Shown one piece after another: positions 31,414 through 39,900 of a DNA stretch of 64,000 nt. The notes below the pieces were generated by a model. That model made no database searches. It saw only the letters and a list, made by a program, of their open reading frames with translations, and was not told the origin of the DNA. Source of the DNA: Dinghuibacter silviterrae (GTDB taxonomy: Bacteria; Bacteroidota; Bacteroidia; Chitinophagales; Chitinophagaceae); assembly GCF_004366355.1 (NCBI RefSeq), contig NZ_SODV01000002.1:248001-312000 (forward strand). The letters run 5' to 3'. The translations under genes and the position numbers were made by a program. Every line of letters begins with the position of its first letter. The first letter of the stretch is position 1.

Positions 31414-32664
31414 ATGCAATCTCAACGCAACAGGTCTATCCTGATCCTGGGTCTGCTGTTCTTTATATTCGGATTCATCACCTGGCTGGGTTCCGTCCTC
31501 ATACCCTACCTCCGGATCGCCTGCCAGCTGAATAATTTTGCCTCCTATCTTGTCGCATTTTCTTTTTATATAGCGTATATGCTGATGGCATTACCAGCCG
31601 CAGGCGTTCTTCGGATGACCGGCTACCGGCGGGGGATGGCTCTGGGCCTGCTGATCATGGCCGTTGGCAGTTGTCTTTTTATCCCCGCCGCTTTTTTGCG
31701 GTCCTACCCTTTGTTTCTGACGGGTCTTTTTATACAAGGTTCGGGACTCGCCTTGCTCCAGACCGCATCCAACCCTTACGTAGCCATCATCGGCCCGTTG
31801 GAAACCGCTGCCAGGCGTATCGGGATCATGGGCGTATGCAACGGAATAGCAGGCGTCGTGGCGCCCCTGATCCTGGGTGCAGTGGTCCTCAAGGATGCCG
31901 ACTCCCTGAAGGTCGCCATCGCCCGTTCGTCGCCGGCAGTTCGAACACAGTTGTTGCAGCACTTGGCAAACCGCGTAGTGATGCCCTATGGGCTGATTCT
32001 TTTAGCGTTGTTGGCGATTTCACTGCTGGTGTATTTTTCACGGTTGCCGGAGCCCGGGGTTGGCCCTTCTGACGAGCCTGCGGAAGGGGTCATTTCCGAA
32101 AGGGCCAGCATATTCCAGTACCCGTATTTATTGCTTGGGGCTTTTACACTATTCTTATATGTGGGCGTGGAGGTGATCTCCGGCGACACCATTATCAGTT
32201 ATGGCTCTTCGCAAGGCATTCCTCTGGCCTCAGCCCGTTTTTTCACGAGCGCGACGCTGTCCTGTATGCTGCTGGGTTATCTCCTAGGCATAGTCCTAAT
32301 ACCGAAATACCTTTCTCAAACAAGCGTGTTAAAGTTTTCGGGACTGCTGGGCATCGCCCTTGTATGCCTGGCGCTCTCCACCCGAGGTTACCTGTCCGTG
32401 GCCTTTATCGCGCTGTTGGGCCTCGCCAATGCCATGGTCTGGCCTTCCATCTGGCCGCTGGCTATACGCGGACTCGGGAAATTCACGCCTTTGGGTGCGT
32501 CCCTGCTGATCGTCGCCGTGGGGGGCGGCGCGTTCCTGCCGCTTGCTTACGGCCGGCTTGCCGACGTCGTTTCTCCGCACCTGGCGTACCTGCTGCTCCT
32601 TCCCTGTTATGCGTGCATCTGGTATTATGCAACGGCAGGCCATAAAATCGGATTGGCTATATGA
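31414..32664 (+). CDS. MFS sugar transporter (FucP/NagP/MurT-like)
   Basis: 416 residues, twelve predicted membrane segments. The opening RSILILGLLFFIFGFITWLGS and the early YLVAFSFYIAYMLMALPAAG are typical of the FucP/glucose-galactose/NagP branch of the major facilitator superfamily, which takes up free sugars by proton symport. Position between murQ and a BadF-type kinase suggests that it imports unphosphorylated GlcNAc or MurNAc across the inner membrane, analogous to the MurT-MurK-MurQ set known in Tannerella. It is 13 bases after murQ, and its stop overlaps the kinase start by 4 bases. Confidence 0.88.
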   Translation: MQSQRNRSILILGLLFFIFGFITWLGSVLIPYLRIACQLNNFASYLVAFSFYIAYMLMALPAAGVLRMTGYRRGMALGLLIMAVGSCLFIPAAFLRSYPLFLTGLFIQGSGLALLQTASNPYVAIIGPLETAARRIGIMGVCNGIAGVVAPLILGAVVLKDADSLKVAIARSSPAVRTQLLQHLANRVVMPYGLILLALLAISLLVYFSRLPEPGVGPSDEPAEGVISERASIFQYPYLLLGAFTLFLYVGVEVISGDTIISYGSSQGIPLASARFFTSATLSCMLLGYLLGIVLIPKYLSQTSVLKFSGLLGIALVCLALSTRGYLSVAFIALLGLANAMVWPSIWPLAIRGLGKFTPLGASLLIVAVGGGAFLPLAYGRLADVVSPHLAYLLLLPCYACIWYYATAGHKIGLAI

Positions 32665-33518
32665 TGCTCATTGCAGACAGCGGCTCCACAAAAACCAATT
32701 GGAGCATCATCGGGGAAGACGGAATCCCCCGGTTCTTCGACACAGAGGGCTATAACCCGTATTTTCAGAATAGTAAAGCGATTGCCTCCTCGCTTTCCGG
32801 CAGCCTGCCGGCGGACTTGGATAGGCGTGCTGTGGGCGGCATCCATTTTTACGGCGCGGGTTGTTTCGAAGACAAAGCAGACATCGTTGCCGCCGCGCTT
32901 CGTGAACTTTTTCCTGCGGCGAAAATCTTCGTGGGCCTCGACCTTTTCGGCTCCGCGAGAGCCCTGCTCGGTAATGGCCCGGGCTTCATAGCCATCCTTG
33001 GAACGGGAGCCAATACCGGCCTTTACGACGGGACCCGAATAACCGCCAACATCGATTCACTGGGTTACCTGCTCGGCGATGAAGGTAGCGGCTATTATAT
33101 AGGAAAGAAATTGCTCGGCGACTTTATCCGCGGTTATATGCCTGCGCCGGTGGCCGGGGAACTCGCCTCCACCTATAGCGTCACGCGCGAGTCCATCATG
33201 ACAAGACTCTACAGCGGCCCTTCGCCCAATCGTTATTGTGCCGGCTTCGTTCCCTTTCTCGAAAATAGCCAGGCCGATGTGGACTACACCCGGGGCCTTG
33301 TCGCCTCTGCCTTCGCGGATTTCTTCAAATGCCTCGTGTGTAAATATGCCGATTATAAACGCTATAGCTTCAACTGCACCGGCTCGGTAGCCTATGCCTT
33401 TCGCGATATCCTGGCGGATACTGCGGCGCGTTATCAGATGCCGTGGGGGACTGTGCTCAAAGCCCCCATACAGGGGCTTGTAGGCTACCATGGGGGGCTT
33501 TACATCAAACTTTTTTAA
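32661..33518 (+). CDS. BadF/BadG-type N-acetylglucosamine / N-acetylmuramate kinase
   Basis: 285 residues of the ASKHA ATPase fold. The N-terminal phosphate-1 loop is LIADSGSTKTNWSII (3-17); the phosphate-2 region is AILGTGANTGLYDG near 112-125, followed by LGYLLGDEGSGYYIGKKLLG. This matches the GlcNAc kinase/MurK group of the BadF family, which phosphorylates free amino sugars at O6. The product would feed murQ if MurNAc is used. Its start ATG overlaps the transporter stop (ATGA). It converges with the DUF2431-like gene 15 bases further on. Confidence 0.88.
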   Translation: MMLIADSGSTKTNWSIIGEDGIPRFFDTEGYNPYFQNSKAIASSLSGSLPADLDRRAVGGIHFYGAGCFEDKADIVAAALRELFPAAKIFVGLDLFGSARALLGNGPGFIAILGTGANTGLYDGTRITANIDSLGYLLGDEGSGYYIGKKLLGDFIRGYMPAPVAGELASTYSVTRESIMTRLYSGPSPNRYCAGFVPFLENSQADVDYTRGLVASAFADFFKCLVCKYADYKRYSFNCTGSVAYAFRDILADTAARYQMPWGTVLKAPIQGLVGYHGGLYIKLF

Positions 33519-33533
33519 TGAGTCTGTGATCAC

Positions 33534-34655
33534 CTAGACATAATCACTCGTAATAGAGGTCTTATACCCATAACTTTTTTGCAGTTCATATATCAGTTCA
33601 TTGTGGTGTGCTTCCGTTGTTTCAACCGTAATGGAATTTTGGGAAGAGCTGACCAGCCGTCCGTGGAATCTTTCGCACAAGGCGACAATCTCTCTGCCTT
33701 CATGGGCCATCCAGCCACGGTTCTCCTCATCTTCTTCTTCCTCAATAGTAACTTGGACCCTAGCCGTGCCATCCAGTCGGTAGTTATGACGGACGGAATT
33801 AGGCAGGTCAATATAACCGCCGCTGGTTCTACCCACATGTTCGGTGCCTAGCGGATTAGAGGGAGTAACAGTATAGCCGATGGATGTAGCCATCTGGTCA
33901 AGGTTCATGCCGACCCTTACGCCTGTAGGTGTGAAAACTCCCGGTGTTGACTTGTCATAAATAGTGCTATTCCGGTAGGGGAAGTTGCCTTCTGAAATGC
34001 GAAGGGATCCGCCAGGTCGGAGTTTCTTTTTTGCGCTGGACATAGTGCCTGTCATAAGCCCGGTGTTGGATGCCAATGCCTTTTGATCCTTTACAGTCGT
34101 TCCGCCGTAATCACCTGTATGCGGAAACTCAAAATGCACTTCGTCATATTCGGTATCCGACATGGTGTCCGGATTAGTGGCATCCACCTTATCCTTTACC
34201 TGCACTCCCATGTGTTCCAGTTGTTGCCTGTTTGCATTGTAATTCGTCCCATATTTCCCTCCTGCTTGTTGCGCCGAATCGTAGGTAGTAACCGTCATTT
34301 TGGGATGACGGCCCTGGGAAACTTCGCCAGAATAAAAACTCGACGGCCTGCTTAAGTCACCGGAGCCGAGGTAATATCGGCTGGGAACGCGCTCTGATGT
34401 CCATTCACCGTTGTAAATATTATGCTGTGTGGCACTTACAAGCTGGTAGCCAGTGGGAGGCGCTTCATGGTCTTCATCGTTAACATAGAGTTTTTTGCTA
34501 TGGTTATACATCTTCACCAATTGTACCACCTCGCGAGAGTTCGGCATCAACTGTAGCGGACGAACCGCCGGCATGGACTTCCCCTTGGAGCTATTGTTAG
34601 CAACAGCGCGACTGGCTATCGCGCCGGACCATGCACTGGAGAAATTGTGCGGCAT
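33534..34655 (-). CDS. DUF2431-like Rossmann (methyltransferase-like) protein with cargo-type N-terminus
   Basis: 373 residues from ATG 34655; an in-frame TTG at 34697 would add 14 residues. The middle follows the DUF2431 (Bmt5-like rRNA uracil-N3 methyltransferase) pattern block by block: YLGSGDLSRPSSF in place of GEGDFSFS (about 95-107), TTYDSAQQAGGKYGTNY, then VDAT (157-160), EYDEVHFEFPHTG (169-181) and PGGSLRISEGNFPY (214-227). The N-terminus (ASRAVANNSSKG, MPAVRPLQLMPN, VVQLV) resembles leaders of Bacteroidota injected or polymorphic-toxin cargo. The C-terminal third is novel, with an acidic IEEEEDEENRGW run. No secretion genes are adjacent. A housekeeping methyltransferase is possible but the leader argues against it. 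Confidence 0.6.
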   Translation of the reverse strand: MPHNFSSAWSGAIASRAVANNSSKGKSMPAVRPLQLMPNSREVVQLVKMYNHSKKLYVNDEDHEAPPTGYQLVSATQHNIYNGEWTSERVPSRYYLGSGDLSRPSSFYSGEVSQGRHPKMTVTTYDSAQQAGGKYGTNYNANRQQLEHMGVQVKDKVDATNPDTMSDTEYDEVHFEFPHTGDYGGTTVKDQKALASNTGLMTGTMSSAKKKLRPGGSLRISEGNFPYRNSTIYDKSTPGVFTPTGVRVGMNLDQMATSIGYTVTPSNPLGTEHVGRTSGGYIDLPNSVRHNYRLDGTARVQVTIEEEEDEENRGWMAHEGREIVALCERFHGRLVSSSQNSITVETTEAHHNELIYELQKSYGYKTSITSDYV

Positions 34656-34764
34656 AGAAAGCGTTTTGAGGGAATGATGCAGTCCTAATTTAATCAAAAG
34701 CCGGCACGGAAAGAATACTCCCTCTTTTTATTATTTCAAATATTCCACAGGGGACTTGGAGGAT

Positions 34765-34789
34765 GTCGAATTCCTTCGACCCCCGAAGG
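34765..34789. repeat. Two overlapping inverted repeats
   Basis: GTCGAA-TTCC-TTCGAC (34765-34780) and CCTTCG-ACCCC-CGAAGG (34773-34789) share bases and cannot form together. They lie between the 77-residue gene and the DUF2431-like gene, both read leftwards, and lack a T-run. They could be a weak terminator or an intercistronic control element. Confidence 0.35.
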
Positions 34790-34811
34790 CATTTGTGAAA
34801 AGGATTTGAAA

Positions 34812-35045
34812 TTACTTTTTCAATAAGGCTGTGATTTTAGCCTTGAACTGTAAAGGACAGGCCTTTATAATTTTGTCCTTATCTCCATCGGCAATACTTC
34901 TCGGGGTAATCCACGCTTCGAGATCCCGTTTGTTCTCGTTTTGGTCGTAGTTGTGTCGGATCTTGCCGTCCTCGAAAAAGGTGTAGTCGTTTTCGAGGTC
35001 GCCTTTGGGTACCGATATAGTGACAATTTCCTTAGAGCCGTTCAT
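34812..35045 (-). CDS. Small conserved-looking hypothetical protein
   Basis: 77 residues, ATG start. The sequence is charged and apparently cytosolic, with no signal or membrane segment: TISVPKGDLENDYTFFEDGK near the N-terminus, LEAWITPRSIADGDKDKI in the middle and a lysine-rich end. No family is recognised. It precedes the DUF2431-like gene on the same strand with a 156-base gap and could be a partner protein, but nothing in the sequence shows this. The low-GC surroundings match its neighbour and differ from the flanking sugar loci. Confidence 0.6.
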   Translation of the reverse strand: MNGSKEIVTISVPKGDLENDYTFFEDGKIRHNYDQNENKRDLEAWITPRSIADGDKDKIIKACPLQFKAKITALLKK

Positions 35046-35173
35046 AAAACAAATGTGATTTTATGCGAATATAACTTCGATAGGGCAAATATTGTAACAT
35101 TTATTGGGCCCTGAGCAATCGATTGCGCGTTTTATCCAAGCCCCACCTGCGTTTCCGTAATACTAAAATAACT

Positions 35174-35203
35174 TTGTATGAAGCGCTATTGACAATACTT
35201 TTG
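35174..35203 (+). promoter_or_regulatory. Promoter of the first ECF sigma/FecR operon
   Basis: TTG at 35174-35176 and TACTTTTG at 35196-35203 are 19 bases apart, a full match to the Bacteroidota vegetative promoter. A second -7-like TAACTTTG at 35169-35176 overlaps the -33 element and may be an alternative start. The gene's GTG start lies 30 bases downstream. Confidence 0.65.
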
Positions 35204-35232
35204 AGCGCAATATTAAACCCACCATACTATCT

Positions 35233-35823
35233 GTGGAAGATAAAGAATTGGTCATAGGGCTACAACAGGGTGACAGAAGTGCGTTTGATGCCCTATACTA
35301 TCGTTACTATCCAGGCGTGTATCGGAATATCTGCAAGCTGATACACAAATACGAGATCGCGGAAGATATCTTGCAGGAAGTTTTCCTGGCCTTATGGGAC
35401 AACCGTTCTTCCATAGATCCCTCCCGTCCGGTTGCGGGCTGGCTGTTCGTGGTCAGTTACAATAAGTCCTTAAAGTGGCTGAAAGCAGATATACGGGAAC
35501 ACCATTTATACCGGAACTACCTGGCGATGGGTTCGTATGACGATGCGCCGGAACCGGAGGAAGATAACTTCCGGGCACAAATGGACCTGTTGAATTCCGT
35601 AATAGAAGAATTGCCCCACCGGAAGAAGCAGGCATTCAAGCTTTGCAAACTAGAGGGCAGGAGTTACGAAGAAGCGGGACAAATATTAGGCATCTCCTCC
35701 ATCACCGTAAAGGAATACGTCAAAACATCGGCGCAATCCATACGGCAGTCCATCCTTTCCAAACAGGACTATTCTACCCTGGCAACCATGACCGGCCTCG
35801 CCGTCTTGGTAATATTTCCTTAA
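35233..35823 (+). CDS. ECF RNA polymerase sigma factor
   Basis: 196 residues from GTG 35233. Region 2 (about 10-75) has GDRSAFDALYYRYYPGVYRN and the core-binding EIAEDILQEVFLALWDNR. Region 4 (about 125-180) ends with the helix-turn-helix ISSITVKEYVKTSAQSIR. This is the Bacteroidota FecI-like type that pairs with a FecR anti-sigma factor and controls the SusC/SusD genes just downstream. A short hydrophobic tail (MTGLAVLVIFP) is common in this group. It is 51 bases before the FecR gene. Confidence 0.93.
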   Translation: MEDKELVIGLQQGDRSAFDALYYRYYPGVYRNICKLIHKYEIAEDILQEVFLALWDNRSSIDPSRPVAGWLFVVSYNKSLKWLKADIREHHLYRNYLAMGSYDDAPEPEEDNFRAQMDLLNSVIEELPHRKKQAFKLCKLEGRSYEEAGQILGISSITVKEYVKTSAQSIRQSILSKQDYSTLATMTGLAVLVIFP

Positions 35824-35874
35824 CATTCAAGGCACCCCCCTTTTGCCCATCAGCGGGTATTTATACATGAAGCG

Positions 35875-36927
35875 ATGGAAGAATTAGCACCCTTATTAGA
35901 AAAGTATTGGGCTGGAACGGCTACACAGGAAGAGGTTGGGAAACTGCTGGCCCTTTTGACGGAAAGGGAGGCGGACATACAGGCTTACCTGGAAAAGGAA
36001 TGCACCGGCGATACGGATCTGTCACCTATGAAGGATAAGGCGGAAGGGGTTTTGCAAAAGATACATACACAGATAGATCAGCGGGAGTTGAGCAATGTTC
36101 CTGCGCCAAAGGTTATCCGGCCTTATTTCCGGGCGATGGCATGGGTGGCTGCCGTGGCGGTGGGCGTCATTTTATTTGTGCGCCTGGTGATGCACGAGGA
36201 ACAAGGGACAGCACCTGCGCCGGTTAGCATAGTCGCGCGTAACGCGGAGGAAGGCGCAAGTTCCGGGCTGAAGCAGGTGGCCAATAACACCAGCTTGCCC
36301 AGGGAGCTCCGGATGGAAGACGGTTCGCAGGTGATCCTGTATCCTAAGAGTACCGTGACGTATAAGCAGCCTTTTGACCGGCTTGAACGAAATATCAATT
36401 TGCAGGGTAAGGCCCTTTTCAGGGTGACCGGTGATATAAAAAGGCCTTTTACCGTCATGGCGGCAGGCACGGCGACCACCGCATTGGGAACGGAGTTTAT
36501 GGTGAGTGACCAGCCTGCCGGCAGCATGGTCAGTGTTCGATTAATACAAGGGAAAGTCGCCATCCGTGTGATCGGAACCTCCAATGAGGTCACCTATTTA
36601 AAGCCCGGGGAAGAATTTACCCTCGATCATGTGCTCAATAAGATCACGTTGATGATCCCCGGGAAAAAGGGTAGCAGGAACAGCAGGTTGGAAGAGGTGG
36701 ACAAATTGAGTTTTTCAAAGGAACCGTTATCCAATGTTTTCAGGACGCTGGAAAAGTTTTACCATATAAAAATAAACTGTACGGCGAAGGTCGCAAACGG
36801 GCTTTTCTTTACAGGGGAATTTTACCCATCCGACTCACTTGACGCAGTGCTTGCTGCGATATGCAATACAAACGACCTGACTTTTGAAGAAACGCCAGGC
36901 GGGATAACGATCACTTCTCACAAGTAA
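35875..36927 (+). CDS. FecR-family anti-sigma factor
   Basis: 350 residues. The N-terminal cytoplasmic part (1-80) would bind the sigma factor. A single membrane helix follows (AMAWVAAVAVGVILFVRLV, about 84-102), then the periplasmic FecR domain with ELRMEDGSQVILYPKSTVTY and TALGTEFMVSDQP. The last 75 residues are the STN-like DUF4974 extension (EEVDKLSFSKEPLSNVFRTL). It normally senses the state of a TonB receptor and releases the sigma factor. The adjacent SusC lacks an STN domain, so the contact must differ or another receptor signals. Confidence 0.93.
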   Translation: MEELAPLLEKYWAGTATQEEVGKLLALLTEREADIQAYLEKECTGDTDLSPMKDKAEGVLQKIHTQIDQRELSNVPAPKVIRPYFRAMAWVAAVAVGVILFVRLVMHEEQGTAPAPVSIVARNAEEGASSGLKQVANNTSLPRELRMEDGSQVILYPKSTVTYKQPFDRLERNINLQGKALFRVTGDIKRPFTVMAAGTATTALGTEFMVSDQPAGSMVSVRLIQGKVAIRVIGTSNEVTYLKPGEEFTLDHVLNKITLMIPGKKGSRNSRLEEVDKLSFSKEPLSNVFRTLEKFYHIKINCTAKVANGLFFTGEFYPSDSLDAVLAAICNTNDLTFEETPGGITITSHK

Positions 36928-36938
36928 AAGAAATCAAT

Positions 36939-39900
36939 ATGAAATCAAGAGGACTACTTATGGTAATCCTGGCAGCGCTGTGTCTGTCGCTCAAGGCCCA
37001 GCAGTCTGCGCAGGTAAAGGGCTCTGTCATGTCCGAGCGCAACGAATTTTTACACGGCGTTACCGTAAAAGTCGATGATCCTTCGGGAAAACCTGTGGCA
37101 ACGGTACTGACGGACGAGAAAGGGGTCTTTACTGTCAAAGTACTACAGGCGGGGACCAGGTACGATTTTTCGTTTTCCTATGTGGGCTTCGAACCCAAGA
37201 AGGTAAAAGGCTTTCTCGTCAATGCGGGGGAAAACAACGCCTTCCTGGTAAGAATGAAGCCGCAAACGGCGGATATGAGCGAAGTGATTGTCGTGGGATA
37301 TGGGACGGCAAAGAAGATCGATGTCACAGGCGCCGTAGACCAGATTTCCGGGAAAGAGGTGGACAAAAGACCGGTGGCCAACGTTTTTGAGGGATTGCAA
37401 GGGCTAAGTCCAGGCTTGAATATCACCTATTCCGGCGGTGCGCCGGGGAAGACGCCCACTTTCAATATCCGGGGGATCGGCTCCATCAATGGGGGATCGC
37501 CATTGATCGTCATCGATGGTATCGCCGGGACCTCTGATGACCTGCTGCGGTTGAACCCTTCCGATATCGCTTCCTTTTCCATCCTTCGGGACGCGGCGTC
37601 CGCCGCGATTTACGGGGCCCGGGCGGCGTTCGGGGTGATCATCGTCACGACCAAGGAGGGTGCGAAGGGTAAACAGGTGATCAGTTACAATGCCTATGTC
37701 AGCAGTTCCAAACCCACCGTATTGCCCGATCCGGTAACGGACCCGTATATCTATGCCAGGATCCTGCAGGAATCGACCGATAATACGCCCTGGCAATATA
37801 TCAAGTTCTCGGACTACCAATACCAATGGGCGAAAGACCGCTCGGATGACCCCAGCATTGCGGGCACACGCCTGGATCCCAATAATCCCACCCAGTGGAC
37901 ATATATGGGGAATAATAACTGGTATGACTATTTTTTCAACCACAGCAGTATGTCCTTTAACCACAGCTTGTCCATCAGTGGATCGGGCGAAACGGCGAAA
38001 AAGCTGCCTTTCGGTTATTACCTCTCCGCCGACTACACCAAGGAAAATGGCCTGGACAAGCTGGCAAAGGATGATTGGGAAAGGTATGCCATAAAGGCCA
38101 GGGTGAATTTCTCCCCCTTAAAATGGTTGAAACTGGACAATAACCTCAATATTTACCAGACCATTACTTCCAATCCCTCTACGGCGCTGACCGACGTGTA
38201 TTACCTGCGGCCGATCGACCAGGCGGTAAACCCGGACGGAACGTGGGCCAATTCGGGGCCGGGCACGCTTGCCGCCCAATTGGTGGATGGCGGCCGCAAC
38301 CAGCAAAACGTGTTCGGCTTCCAGAATATAGCGAGGGCCACGGCCAGCTTTCTGAACGGAGACCTGCAACTGACCGGCGACGCCAGTGTGAAAATGGAGC
38401 AATGGAAATACAATGACAATTACAATCCCTATTATATAGGCTACGGACCCAACGACATCCGGGAGGAAGGCGCACCAGGTTCGGTTACGGAGAAGGACGG
38501 TACGTTGATCAACGACATTTACGACGTGTATGCCAACTACAATAAGGTATTGGGAAAACATTCGATCAGGCTGCTTGCCGGCTATAACCAGGAAAGCTAT
38601 ACCTACAGCACCGTTCAATCCGAACGGGATGGCCTGATCACCGCCTCGCTGCCCTATATCGGGCTCACCACGGGGACAAACTATGTAACCCCGACCTATG
38701 ATGCGTATGCCACCAGGAGCTATTTCGGAAGGATCGGCTATTCCTATATGGATAGGTATATCCTGGAATTAAACGGCCGTTATGACGGGTCTTCCCGCTT
38801 CCCCGCCGCGGATCGCTGGGGTTTCTTTCCTTCCGTATCGGGCGCCTGGAACGTCAGCAAGGAGGGTTTTTTTAGAAAGGCACTGAATTACGTCTCTACC
38901 TTTAAACTCCGCGCCTCCTACGGCAGCCTTGGCAACCAGAACGTCTCCAGTTTCGGCTATATGCAGGAATTGACCACCGGCCTTTCCCCGACCCTCATCA
39001 ACGGGGCCCTGCAAACCGTGGTCGAGGGCGCGCCTGCGTTGAGCGTTGACCCGAATAACTATACCTGGGAGAAAGTGAGCACCACCAACGTCGGAACGGA
39101 CATCGGAATGCTGAAGGACAAGGTCCAGGTGTCGTTCGATTATTTTGTCCGGAATACGACCGGGATGTTGGGACCCACCCAACCCTTGCCCGCGGTATTG
39201 GGCACCTCCGCACCCATGCAGAATTCAGCCGACATGCGGACAAAGGGATGGGAGGGTGCGATCAGCTATAGGGATGTGTACAGGGTAGGCAACAAACCCC
39301 TGGGATTTGGCCTCAGGTTTACCCTGTCCGATTCCCGCTCCGTGATTACGAAATACGACAATCCCCAGGAACTCTTTTCCAACTATCGTCAGGGCGAACA
39401 GTTGGGCGAGCTTTGGGGCCTGACCAACATGGGCCTGTTCAAAAGCACCGACGAAATCGCCAAATTAGACGAGTCTGCCATCGTCCCCTGGGGTGCCTTG
39501 GCCATCGTTCCGGGATGGCCCAAATACAAGGACCTGGACGGCAACCAAAAAATCGAGGTGGGGCTTTCCGCAAAGGACCCCAAGGACCTGCGCATCATCG
39601 GGAACACCTCTCCTCGTTTTCTTTTCGGGTTTAATATCAATGCGGATTACAGGGGTTTTGACTTCTCCGCTTTTTTCCAGGGCGTAGGAAAGATGGACTG
39701 GTACCCGCATAATTATCTCTACTGGGGCCCCTTTCAACAACCTTATGCCGGGTTGTATAAATGGAACCTGAATTTTTACCGCGGTACCGCGGAATCCCCC
39801 GCCCAGCGGGCAGGGGACTCCAAGTCCTATATCGCGGCAGGACTGGCCGACCAAAACCTCAACTCAAAATATCCCGTTCTTGAATCGTGGCTTGCAGACA

